This document shows positions 43,696 through 56,525 of a DNA stretch of 64,000 bases, in pieces. A program made the translations under genes and the position numbers. The stretch's first letter is position 1; every line of letters begins with the position of its first letter. The notes under the pieces are model-generated. The model did not search any database and had not been told where the DNA came from. It saw only the letters and a list, made by a program, of their open reading frames with translations. This stretch comes from Neocallimastix lanati (nom. inval.) (taxonomy: Eukaryota; Neocallimastigomycota; Neocallimastigomycetes; Neocallimastigales; Neocallimastigaceae), in assembly GCA_016946835.1 (NCBI GenBank), contig JACVTC010000087.1, positions 305,001-369,000 on the forward strand, in the 5' to 3' direction.

Positions 43696-45166
43696 AGGCA
43701 CGTTGATCTTTTTGATATTTATCATTTTTATAATTTGAATTAGAATTAAGATTAGGATAATTATTATTATTATTAATATTATTGGTATTATTAATATGAT
43801 TATTATTATTATTATTATGATTATGATTTGGAATATTCATAGGAGGTTCCATAGGATCATGAAGATAATAATGATCATCATGATTTTGACCATTATCATA
43901 ATAAGTATAATTGTGAAGATTAGTTTTACTTTTTGAACTTGATTTACTTTTATTTCTATTAAGAGTTGAAGGACCATAAGCAAAGGTTCCTGCGGTCGAA
44001 GGTAAATATCTTGGAGGGAAGGAAGGATAAGGCATATTAGAAGGAACCGGTTCATCCTCTGGATAATTATTTTTCTTTGGTGAATGATTAAATTTAGTGG
44101 AAGGATAATACGGAATAAAACTGCTATTCATTTTATAGGAAGAATTTAATTTAGATTGACTATAGTTAGAGTAAGGGGTAGCATAGGAATCATTATGGAA
44201 AAATTTATTTTTTTGAAAGAAAGTCCATTTAAAATTTCCGATGGTATGACCATTTCTTCGATAATAAATAATACAAAATACTATCAACACAGAAATGAAG
44301 AGCAATACGAGAAGAAGGACAATAAATCCTATTTTACCTAATCCACTACTATCCGAACAAAACTCTGGGACACTATTTTTACATTGAGATTGCCATGATT
44401 TTGCATTATCAGAAAGGCAAAGTCTCTTATTATTATTTAATGAACAAATATTTAGAGGTAAGGTAAGAAGTGAGTCTGGTATTGTGCCCTCTAAATGATT
44501 TTTATCCAATTGAATATCAGTTAAACCGGTTAAATTTGAAATACTTTCAGGTATGGAACCTTTTAATTTATTTCCGGATAGATTTAATTTTATTAAATTT
44601 TTAAGTTGACCAATTTCTATAGGAATTTCTCCTTGTATATCATTATTGGTTAAGACCAATTGTTTCAAATTTTTCATGGTACTAATGGATGGAGAGAGTT
44701 TTTTTATTTTATGTTTAGAAAGAAATAAAGATTTCAATTCGGATAATTGACCAAATTCTTTTGGAAAAGTTTCTGATTTAATTTTGAAATCATGATTTCC
44801 TTGTAATTGTATGGAAATAATTTTGACTTCATTACGTGTCACATTACATACTATTTTATTAATCCATGCTTCCTCTCTTTTTCCTAATTCTATATTATTA
44901 TTATTATTATTACCATTATTATAAATACTGTTATTATTACTGTGATTATCGTAATTATTATTGCTATAATCTATAAAAAAGGAATCTCTTATTTCATTAT
45001 TAAATTGGGTATTATTATCATTAGAGAAGTCATCAATTTCAATAGCTCTTTTTCTAGTTTTTGAAGGTCCCCATTCCATATTACAACAATTATTTCCATT
45101 CCATTCAGTGGATATAGAATTGATCTTAAATAAATAGTTAATATATTCACAATCTTTTGAATACAT
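41626..45166 (-). CDS. LRR - transmembrane - SH3 surface protein
   Basis: Two exons, 45166-42379 and 41927-41626, 1029 residues. The N-terminus DCEYINYLFKINSIS...W...CC...W resembles an LRR N-terminal cap. Leucine-rich repeats of the plant/fungal LxxLxLxxNxLxGxIP type run from about 115 to 235 (for example LIKLNLSGNKLKGSIPESIS), with cysteine-containing capping to about 270. A membrane helix at about 277-302 (FIVLLLVLLFISVLIVFCII) is followed by a roughly 600-residue Asn/Ser/Pro/Tyr-rich cytoplasmic region with poly-Asn and poly-Gln runs. The final SH3 domain (YYVVRPYKAQRTDEISIHPG, FDDGWAEG, GMFPLNFVQL) is split by the intron after GWAEG. It is likely a cell-surface receptor or adhesion-sensing protein linking to proline-rich partners. 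No signal peptide follows the chosen ATG; an upstream exon may be missing, since TTCAAAAG followed by ATTGTG just after this ATG could be an acceptor. Confidence 0.88.
42115..42245. repeat. 11-bp tandem repeat (TTTTATTTTAA)n in the intron of the LRR-SH3 gene
   Basis: About ten copies of an 11-base ATTTTATTTTA unit lie between the exon 1 donor at 42378 and the exon 2 acceptor at 41928. Confidence 0.8.
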
Positions 45167-45578
45167 GATTATTATTGTTTATATATATTTTTTAATTATA
45201 AGAAAATTTATAAATATATAAAATATAATACAATAAAATATGATATGATATGATATGATATAATTTGATATTATATGATATGATATGATATTATAATTTG
45301 ATATTATATGATATAATTTGATATTATATGATATGATATGATATAATTTGATATGATATGATATGATACGATATAATGATATGATATGATATATATAATA
45401 TATATTATGTACGTATATACGATAATAATAATAATAATAAAAAGAATAATAATAATAAAAAGAATATATAAACTATAAATTAAAAGTACAGATATTTGTA
45501 ATTTTATCTATTTTTCTATTTTTTTTTATCTCTTTCTTTTCTTTTCTTTTCTTTTCTTTTCTTTTCTTTTTCTTTTTC

Positions 45579-45662
<84 letters not shown>

Positions 45663-45990
45663 TTTTTTATTTCAATTCCTTAATATTTAAAATTCAATAA
45701 ATAAGAAAAAAAAATAATATAATAAAAAAAAGAAATATAATTACATAAAATTTATAATTTTATTTAAATACTATATGTATAAATATTAATAATAGTGTTT
45801 ACAAAAAGAAAATATGTCTTTTTAAGTGATTTTTTTTCTTATTAATTTATTTTCTTTCTATATATGTATATTTTTTTTTTTTTCAGAGTAAAGTTTTTCT
45901 TTTTTTTTTTTTTTTGTCAATTCGATAGTGTCTAATTAAAAAAAAAATTTTATTGTTTTTTATCTCTTATAATTTATTTCTAATATTTTA

Positions 45991-46026
<36 letters not shown>

Positions 46027-47556
46027 TTATTTATTATATTTATTATTATTATTATTACTATTATTATTTTACTACTTTTATAATTTTTTTCTAATGAAGA
46101 TTAAAAATAAATAAAAAAAATTTTTTTGCTAAGGGATAACAATGCTGTTTATCAAAAATTTAGTATAATTATTTCAAATTTTTAAATTTTTCAATAATAT
46201 CAAGAGTAATTTTTTATTATTATTCCTTTTTTTTTTTTTTTATGATATTATATTTGTTGAAGGTTGTAGTATTAGTTTATAAAAGATAATATAGATATAG
46301 ATGCATTTGTATATATAATAAAGAGTCTAAAATATATATTTATATATATATATATATATATTTGGTTTTTCAAATATGAAAATTTACAATATTGAAATTT
46401 AATATATATATATATATATATATCTGTGTGTAAGTTGTTTCAGAAATACTTATTAATATATATATATATTGATATTTTAAAAATAGAGAATATAAATTTA
46501 TTTTATAAATATAATGTATTGGTTTTTAAGTAAAGTTTAATGAAAAAAATAATAGTTTTTAGTGTTATCACTTATACGTTTCTGTTACTGTTGTTTTAGT
46601 TTTGAAAATTAAATTTATATTTGTAAAAAAAAAAAAAAAAAATTTAACAATATAATTTATGTAAATCTTCTTCTTCTCTAATATTACTGCCTATTGATTA
46701 ATTTTATAAAAAATAATAATAATAATATAAAAAGTATAAAACAAAAATAAAAATATATTATTGTCCCTTTAATCCTTCTTAATTTGTAATAGTATGTATA
46801 TATATATTATTCAATTGTTTTATTTATTAATTTTTATAATTTAATATCAATTATTTTTTTTTTAAAAAAAAATTAATTTAAATTCCACTCTTTCCAATTA
46901 AGATATTTTTTTTTTCGTTTTTCGTTTTTTAACATTAACACATATGTTTTTTTAAAATATATAAATATATACTTGTTTCTAATAATTTTTATATTATAAA
47001 TACAAAAGGTTAAAAAAAAAAATTGTTACATATAATATATATATATAATAAAGAATAAAAAAGAATAGATAAAAGTTAATTATAAATATATGAATGTTAA
47101 ATTTTTTTAAAAAGAATGAAAAATATATATATATCAATTAAATTAGTATAATATAATTAAAATTTGGTTTTACCTTATTGAAAAAAGTATTAGAACTAAT
47201 ACATTTTATATGTATATTTATATATATATAATTAAACTGATATAATTCTTTTTATTTTTTTGTTTTGTTTTTGCTTTTAATTATAAGTTTTGACAAAAAA
47301 AATACATGAATACAAAGTCATAATTCAGTATATATCTCTTTTGAAATTATATAATTTTAATATGCATATTGAATAATCTATTATTCGCTGTATTTTTTTT
47401 TTTTTTTTTTTTTTTAATATATTAACTAATATAATATTTTATTTTATAAATTATATTATATTACATATATACATTTTTTCTTTTTGGTATTTTAAAATAA
47501 TAAAAAAGAATATATTTATAAAAATTAGAAAAAAAATAGTTATAAAATGAAATAGA

Positions 47557-47588
<32 letters not shown>

Positions 47589-48972
47589 TGGTATAAGTGT
47601 AAAAAAAAAAATAAAGTTTATTAGAAATAATAATACATTAGAATTTAATAAGATTTAATTTATAAAATATATCTATAAAATTACCTTAAAATAACTTTAA
47701 CAAATAAAAAAATTAAAAAATAAAATATGAATGTAAAAATACGTTGAAATAAAATAAAATAATTGGAATGAAATGAAATAATGAAGAAGAAGAAAAAAAG
47801 TTATTTAATAGTAATAATAATATTAATAATAATAATTAAAAAAAAACATGTTAATATATTTTAAAAGTTTAAAATAAAAAAAAAAAAAAATTAAAATTAA
47901 ATTAATTAAAAAAAAAAAAAAAAAACCTTTTTAATTTTAATTAATTAAAAAAAAAATTTTTTTTTTTTTTAAATTAATTCTATATCTTAATAATTAAAAA
48001 AAAATTATAAAAAATTAAAAAATTTAATTAAATGAAATGAATTATCCACATATTAACATTATAAATCAATATATAACAATCATTTTTAAATTAAATAAAA
48101 AAAAATCTTTAATAAAATAACAGTTAAGAATAACTTTTTTTTTTTTTTTATTTGTTTTATACCAAAACTCAAACCCAATACTATCATATAACTTTTAATT
48201 AGGTTAAAAGATAGAGAGAGAGAGAATAATTAAAAAAAAATAATAAATAAATAAATAAATAAATTATTTAAAAGGAAAAATATGAATTATTATATATAAA
48301 TTTAAATATAAATATTAAAATAGAAAATATATTTAAAACAAAAAAAATATATTTAAAATAAAGAATTATTTAAATTGAAATAAATTGAAATATACATATT
48401 TAATAGATATAATAAACCTTTATAAATTATATAATTAATTAAAAATTTTATTATACGTGAAAATGCGCATGTTTTTATATATATGAATGTTTAACACATC
48501 TAAAATTTCAAAATTCTTAGTTAAAAGCATTTTTTTTTTTTTTTAAAAAACGAATAAAAAAAAAATTAAATTAGGTTACATGTTACATATACATAAATTA
48601 ATGGTCTTTACAATGTTGGAACTCATTATTTAAAAAGAGAACTATATAGAAAAATATATTAATAAATATAAATTTTTATTTTAAAGTTTTATATACAAAG
48701 AAATATATATATCTATTTTTTTTTTAAAATTGTTATTATAATTGTTATTGAATTATTAATTATTAAAAAAATTATTTATAAAAGATAATATTTAAAAAAA
48801 TTCTTTTTAATTATATATAATTTCTTTTTTATAAATATATATTTATACATATATATAAAACTTTGCTCTATAAAAAAAAAAAAAAAGGAAACTAAAATTA
48901 AATATTAACTAATCAACGTTAAAACCTTTTCTTGGTTTTTTTTTTTTTTTTATGGAATAATTTTAGTGATTA

Positions 48973-49014
<42 letters not shown>

Positions 49015-49800
49015 AATTTTTTCTATCCTTTTTTTTTTTTAAAAATTTTATAAACTTTATTTTTTATCAAACCTTAAAAATACAAAAAAAAAAAAAAAAA
49101 AAAAAATTAAACTTTAAATAAAAAAGAAAAAAGTATTTCAAAACAAATAAAAATATTAAATAAAATAAGAAAATGATTATTTTTTCCCTTTTTTTTTCTT
49201 ATTGATAAAATAACTAAAAATATATATATATATATCATATATATTATATATATAATATTATCATATAATTCATTTTACGTTTTAAATTATCACTTTGAAT
49301 GTATAAATTTTTATATATTAACAAATTTTTATTTCATTTCTTTTAAAAAAAAAAAAAAAAAATTTAAATATTAGTTAAAAAAGAAAAAAGTATAAATGAG
49401 TAATACCATAGATTAAATAATTATTGATATAAAATAAACTTTAAACTGAAATATTAAAAAGTTTAGACAATAAAGTTTGTTGACTGAAATAAAAAAAAAA
49501 AAAAGAATTATATAATAAAAAAAAAAAAAAAAGATTAAAAATAAGATATACGTGTAGTATACTGTATATAAAACTCAAAAAATATATATATGATAAAATA
49601 TAATAAAAATAAAATTAAACGGAGTTTTTACTTGATTTCTTTTTTTATATTTTAAATAATAGATGAAATATATTAAAAGTTGATTTAAAATTTAAAATAA
49701 AAAAAAAAAAGTTTATAAAGTGTTAAAAACTCAAACAATTAATAATTTAATTTTATTTATATATAATTTGTGTGTATGTGTATATGTATGTAAATGTTTT
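45167..49800. other. Gene-free AT-rich stretch 5' of the LRR-SH3 gene, with short tandem repeats
   Basis: TATGA pentamers mixed with TATAATTTGA units (about 45238-45395), (TTTTC)n (45535-45580) and (ATT)n (45583-45661) lie upstream of the LRR-SH3 start. Beyond that come homopolymer-rich sequence, (TA)n and no recognisable coding exon or RNA gene. Confidence 0.6.
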
Positions 49801-49809
49801 TTTTTTAAC

Positions 49810-49893
49810 AATTTTTATTAATAGTCTTAAATCAATCAAGTAATATGCAATAATGAAATATATTTTTCACTCTTGCTAAGAATGATATGTTAA

Positions 49894-49926
<33 letters not shown>

Positions 49927-50650
49927 CAAAAATATTAACTAATTAATATATTAATATAGATTAATAGATTAATAAATATGTTGTATATATGTTACTGATT
50001 TTTAATAATTGTTTTAAATCAATTAATATACAAATAATGTTAATATATATATCAATTTTTTTTTTTTTTTTTTTTTTTTATTTTATTTTAATTTTTTTAG
50101 TAATTAAAATTAAAACAATAAAATAAAGATTAACTTTGTAGTTTAAACTAATATGTTCAAAAAAAAAATTAAAAAATAAACTAATAACAAATTGCAATGA
50201 TGTTGATTTTTATTAATTGTTTTAGATTAAGTAATATGAAATAATGTTTATGTATTTTCCTCTCCTCTTCTTTTATTTTTTATTTTATCTCAAAATTTGT
50301 AATAAATAAAATTAAAAATGTGGATTAACTAATTTGTTTAAATTGAAATATTAACAACATTATCATTAACATCAACAACTACAAAAAAGAGAAAAAAAAA
50401 AAAACTAAATAGTAAATTAATTCATTTTTGTATCTTTTTGTTTGTTTATTTATTTATTTTTATTTTTTTTTTTTTTTATGAATAATTGATAAAATATATA
50501 TATATATATATGTTATTTATTTTTATTAGAAGATTTAAATCAATTAAAATACAAATAATGTAATGTATCTTCCTCTCTTTTTTTTATTTTAGTTTTATTT
50601 TCATTTTTTAATTATAAGTTTGTTGTATGTATAATAAATATATGTTCTTT
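49810..50650. repeat. Four degenerate copies of a dispersed repeat of about 100-200 bp
   Basis: A recurring core TTTAAATCAATTAATATACA followed by AATAATG and then a pyrimidine-rich TCCTCTCTTTTTT stretch appears at about 49815, 50010, 50218 and 50528. Two of the copies are followed by AACTAATWTGTT. Copies are diverged and unevenly spaced. Confidence 0.55.
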
Positions 50651-51336
50651 ATGTATGCATAATTATATTATTATTAAGAAACTAAACATTACATATTATA
50701 ATGCATAATTATAGTGCATAATAACAATAAAAATAATAATAATAAAAATTTTAATATATAATTTTTTACTAAAAAATAATAATAATAATAATAATGTATG
50801 TCAATTTAGGTTAATGTTTATTAAAAGGAATGATTTTTTTAATTATAAATTATATATTGCTTTTTTTTTTTTTTTTAAAAAAAAAAAATGCGCAGTAAAA
50901 TAATGAATATTATTTATGATATTTTTATTAAAAAAAAAAAAATTTTTTTCTAAATCAAAAAATCTAATAAAAATAAAAATAAAAAATAAAGACATAATTT
51001 TTTTTTTTTTTTATTATATTTTATTTCAAAAACGAAAGAAAAGAAAACAAATAAGAAAATAACATTAATGCTCTAATAATAAAGTTAAATATAATGAAGC
51101 TATTAATAAAATATTTAAAATAATTATTAAATTAATAATTATAATAGTAATTGTATATTATAATTAACTACTTAATAATTAAGGATGAAATATAAAGTAA
51201 TAATTAGTTACAATTAGAATTATTATTACTATTAATTTTTGTTTTTTCTAAAATTTAGTTTATATTAATAATTAAGTAAAAATAAAATTAGTATTAAAAG
51301 GACAAATAAAATTTTTTTTATTCATTCATTTAAGAC

Positions 51337-51368
<32 letters not shown>

Positions 51369-51830
51369 GAAATATCTTTGCCAATGAATATTATATATAA
51401 TATAAGATAACATTTAAAGAATACAAAGAATTAAAATTAGCATTATTTGCATTGGAATTACTATTAGAATACGAATTAGATACAATATTTAATAATATTA
51501 TTATTTTTAGTATTACTATTGCTATCATTAATAATTATTAGTAAAAGAGTTTGTATTTGATTTTAGTATTAGTATTTGAATTAGTTGTTAGTATTAATAT
51601 TATAATTATTTCATAAGCTTAATTTCTTTATTAATTTTTTTTTATATATTTATTATTAGTAAAGGAATTAGAATTATTATTATTATTAATAATAATAATA
51701 GTATTAGTATTAGTATTAGAACATATGGGACCCGTTATAAATTTATTAGTAAAAGAATTAGTATTTAATTTTGAATATTATAATTAAATTACTTCTCTTA
51801 AAACATAATCAGCATAAAAATTAATTAATT
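50650..51830. other. AT-rich spacer with TAGTATTA-like runs
   Basis: From about 51190 the sequence is dominated by TTAGTATTA/AATTATTA combinations. At 51721-51737 a less AT-rich CATATGGGACCCGTTATAA occurs about 100 bases upstream of the gag remnant and could be part of its leader. No gene was found. Confidence 0.45.
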
Positions 51831-52830
51831 ATGCTTCTTAAGGAGAAATATCATGAAGAAGAACTAAACGAAATACCAAAACTTTATAGAAAATTAGAAA
51901 ACTTAAGGGTCATAAATGAAAAGGAAGCCATTAGGTACATTGAAGAATTCTTAGAAATCACTGAAAATCTTGAAAAACTAAATAAAAAACTCAGTAATAG
52001 GGAAAAGTCAATTTACTTGTGTAAAAGGCATCCTGAGAGATAAATAAACCTTTTGAAAATAAGATGTAGAATTTCTATAAAGAAATTTTTGAATGATATA
52101 AAAGAACAAATCAGAAACCATAAGATATACATTTCTGACAATAAGGAAATCTCATATATCGCCAGAAATAGCAAGAGAAGCATGCATAACAGTAACATTA
52201 ATAACTACAGCAAGATGAATTATAATTGTCATAGTAATACCACAAACGGAAGCTATCCTTTCAGACATTACAAGATAGGTCATAATGGAAAAAGATATAA
52301 TCAATACAATAAATTTAATAAAAGCAATAGCATCAACTTCGGTAATAATAGCAATAACAGAAAAGATGTCTTTTAATAACAAATGTTACTTTATATATAA
52401 TAACAAAAAACATTTAGCTTTCAGATGTCTATTCAATCCAAAAAAAAAAAAAAAAATGAAATAAAATAAAAGTCATCTCAAAAAAAAAATTAGTCAATTA
52501 AAATTGAAAGCGGATCAACTAAATGGCATTGAACCTTGCTATGATGATACATCATCTTCTGAAGCTGAAACTAGAGAAATAAACTCAATGGAAGTTCAAA
52601 ATCTAGAAGAAGATGAAGAATACAAAATATATGAAAGTAAATATATTCCAGAAATCCATCTTTATGAAATCGATAACTTAAATTACGTCAACTACCATTA
52701 CATCCCAAAAAAAAAAAAAAAAACACCAAAAAAATCATAAAGACTGTCTCAAGAGTCAATAATATTATTGATAGAGTAATTACACCAATAATAACCCAAA
52801 TACTTAACAAAATATTGAATCTAATTCAAA
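51831..52830 (+). pseudogene. Retrotransposon gag remnant (probably LTR type)
   Basis: A helical capsid-like frame starts at 51831 (ELNEIPKLYRKLENLRVINE, AIRYIEEFLEITENLEKLNK). It breaks at 52043, continues in another frame (52053-52376) with a basic Asn/Ser stretch, and then reads KCYFIYNNKKHLAFRCLFNP (52381-52440), a zinc-knuckle-like C...H-x4-C with one cysteine lost. A third frame (52504-52740) is acidic, then Lys-rich, and in a shifted frame ends PKKIIKTVSRVNNIIDRV. No protease, RT or integrase follows. The order capsid, basic region, knuckle suggests gag; the gypsy or copia class cannot be decided. Confidence 0.6.
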
Positions 52831-54900
52831 TTTAAATTGTAATTCTAATACAAATACTTATTTCAATTACAGTTCTTTATATTACGATAAGTTATCATAT
52901 ATTAAATATTATTATTATTATTTTAATACCAGAATTATCTCATAAGTTTAATTACTCTATTATATTTTTACATATTTTAAATGATGTAACTAGTTATGTA
53001 TATATATGTCATCCATTACGTATTTATTATATGAAATATGTTATGAATGTTATTTTTTGTACATAAAACTTTTGAAGTGATATTAGAATTGGTGTATATA
53101 TTTCAGCTATAAGTATAATTCCTATTATTATTAATACATGAGATAATATTCCATTTTGGTATTATTTTACTATTATTATTATTAACAGTATTTCCATTAA
53201 CTATTTCGATTCTTCCTATTATTATTATAATCATTATTATTAATTAGTATTATCATTATTATTAATAAAAGAATTAATATAAAAATTAGATTTAGTTATA
53301 AAATTAGTGCTGTATTAATAATATTAATAGTATCAGTTTATAATTAATCAATTTAGTATTCCTATTTAATATAAATATATATATAGATATAAAATAATAC
53401 TAAAATAATGAATTCATATATTTTTTCATTTTTAATATTATTTTTAATTTTTGAAACAGTAATTTATAATAATATTATTATTATTTCTAATTTCTATTAC
53501 TATTACACTTACTATTATTATTATTATTATAACTCCATGATTATCACTATTGCTATTACTATTACTATTACTTTACTATTACTACTATTACTATTATCAT
53601 TATTACTATTATCATTATTAATATTAATATTATGATTACTATTTACAAATACACAAACTTTAATTATGATTATTAGTATAGTTAAAATAAGAATTAATAT
53701 AATAAATAGTTTTTATTATTAGTATTAGAATTAGTATTAGTTTTAAGTGTTCAGTGTTAGTATTGATTTTAATAGTATTAAAATTAACAAAAAATGCATT
53801 GTTTTATAGATTTAAACAGTTAATCAAATATTACATATAATATAATATATATTTAATATTATATATATAACATTATAAATATTAAAAACATATTACTATA
53901 TTTGCTTATATATATATATCTAAAAAAATCAGTCAGTCACTTCCCAATTAAGCAATAGTAATAGTTACAGTAATAGTAATAATAACAGTAATAGAAATAG
54001 TAACAGCAATAGTAATAGTTACAGTAATATCAATTGTCATCGTCATTGTAATATTATTATTATAAATTTCCATTACCAAAATTAAAAAATAATAATAATA
54101 ATTAAAAAAAAAATTTTTTTTTTCATTCATTATTAGTATTATTTTTGATTCTTTATACATATATATATTTAATGATAATAATTATTTTATTAACTATACA
54201 TCGTAATACTAATATCATTATACTAATGATGATACCAATACTATTATTATTATTAAAATTAAATTTCGAATTCTAATATAAAACTTTTGGATACGATGTT
54301 CATCACTTACAATTATCAGTTATAATAATTTTAATATTATTACTATTATAACTTAATTATTATTATTTAATTATTATTTAATTATCATTATTATCATTGA
54401 ATTATTATAGGATTGATTAGGATAATTATTTAGTTAATTTTTTTTTTTTCCTTTATCAATTACTTTAATTATATTTTTATTTTTATTTTTTTTTTTTTTG
54501 CAAAAATTCTTCCTAAAATAATTATCATTATTTTTTATCGGTATTCGTTTATAATTATATCATTCTATTTTTTATTTTAATCAACAAAATATTTTTTTAT
54601 TATAATTTATATATATATATATATATATATAGAAATTATTATATTTAATAAATAATAGAGATTAAATTATACATAAACATATTAAATTAACATCATTAAA
54701 TATTATATAATAAATAATCTAAAATTTAAAAAAAAAAAAAAAAAAAATATTACAAAAAATTTAAAAAAATTTAAAAAAAATAATAAAAAATTTATAAATA
54801 AATAATGAAATAAATAGAGAAAGGTGAGTGGACATGAACTATTATTAAAAATATGTTAGATTTTTAACAGTATACTTCCAACTTTTTTTTTTTTTTTTAT
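52830..54900. other. Low-complexity region rich in ATTACT/AGTAAT-type hexamers
   Basis: About 53500-53635 is a run of ATTACTATT/ATTATC units. About 53955-54050 has AATAGTAATAGTTACAGTAA units on the opposite sense. Open frames here are artefacts of these repeats. No gene was seen. Confidence 0.55.
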
Positions 54901-55168
54901 TATCAATATCATTTTTTAATTTTTTATTTTTTATTTTTTATTTTTTTTTTTTTGATAGAATTAATGTTAAGAGTAAGGAATTTAAGGATTATAATTATGT
55001 CAACTTTATTAATATTTTTTATGATAAAGAGTCACAGTCAAACTTAATTATTATAAATTAAATGATTTTTATATTAATATATTGTGGTTTATACATTAAT
55101 TATATCACAATAAGTGTCAATACATTTATAGCTTTTTTTTCAAACATTTCGCATACTGTAGCAATCCC

Positions 55169-55406
55169 CTTTAAAGTATAGTTATTCTATAACAAATAAA
55201 TTGGTTTGCTGGTGAATAAAATTGTTAAAATTTTCACTCTAAGAATTAAAATTCTATTATACTACACTTGAATATTTGGGATAATATACTTTAAATTGCT
55301 TTGTATGGGATCTCTGACATAGGGTCTCCTCCATTAATTGTTGTTAACATATATATATATATGTTTGATATATACTAATACATGTTAAAATAACTATACT
55401 TTAAAG
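55169..55406. repeat. 238-bp segment bounded by an exact 18-bp inverted repeat
   Basis: CTTTAAAGTATAGTTATT (55169-55186) and AATAACTATACTTTAAAG (55389-55406) are perfect reverse complements. The size and termini resemble a MITE, though no target-site duplication is apparent. Confidence 0.6.
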
Positions 55407-56309
55407 TAATAGGCTTTAATGTATATTATTAAAATTGTGCCTTGTATATTCGTGGAGTGAAAATTAGTTTATCACAAAGTAGATTCCTTTTATTTATAAA
55501 TAGAGTACATTATTAATAGTCCAGAGTTTTTAATTGTTAAAATATCATATTATAATTTCAATTAAGAGTCTCTCTTGATGTATGAAGATACATAATTTTT
55601 TCTTATATATGTTAAACGTGTTTTTTTTTTAATAAGTTAATATTTTTATATTTTTTTGGATTTATAATTATTTTACTTGAGTTAATTCTCTTCTATCAAG
55701 AATTTTATGTTTTTAAGGGGTTCTTCAATTTTTCAATCATTATTGATCATTTCATAATATTCCATCAATTATATTAGATTTCCTTTAAGTTGACATAGTA
55801 ATTAACTTTTATCATAATTTAAAATTTCAATTTATTTTTCTTTCATATAATATTGTGTCCGGTGAACGACTCTTTTTTGCTAAGTATCTTTTTGAAGAGT
55901 CAGATGAGACCCCTAATCTGTTGTGAGTCATGAATTCAGGATTAGTAATTATATCAAATTTATTAATATACTTTATGATAAAAGAGTTAATAAACACTTA
56001 ATTATTCAAAGTTAACATTAATTATATTACAATTAAGTTTCAATATTTGAACCTTATTTTTCAAATATTTCATATATTTCGCATATTCTAACCACCAAGA
56101 AAAAAAATAATCTTAAAAAGTAATAATTTTTTAAAAAAAAATAAAAAAAATAAAAATAAAAAAGTGTGACAAAAAAAGAGTTTAATAACTCAATCTATTC
56201 TAATTGCAAGCAAATGGTCAATTTATTAAATATAATAATTAATAATATTTCATTCATTTCATTATTTACAGTTGTAAAAAAGATAACATAATTACAAAAA
56301 ATTATTTTA

Positions 56310-56525
56310 GAGTAATAATCACAGTTAGAGTATCATTAATAATAATAGTTATAGTCATAATTAGAGTAATAGTAATAATAATAATTATAGTCATAGTTAG
56401 AGTAATAAGTAATAATAATAGTTATAGTCATTGTTAGAGTAATAGTAATAATAATAGTCAAAATCAGATAAAGTAATAGTAATAATACTAGTAACAGTCA
56501 TGGTTGAGTAATAATAATATAACAA
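56310..56525. repeat. Minisatellite of AGTAATAATAATAGTTATAGTC-type units
   Basis: About four imperfect copies combine AATAATAGTTATAGTCAT with AGTTAGAGTAATAGTAAT in alternation, giving a roughly 48-50 bp higher-order period over a hexamer background. Confidence 0.65.

Noticed and set aside
46100-51700. Centromere candidate because of the long gene-free AT-rich stretch
   Set aside because: Most intergenic DNA in this window is similarly AT-rich; nothing here distinguishes a centromere from ordinary spacer.
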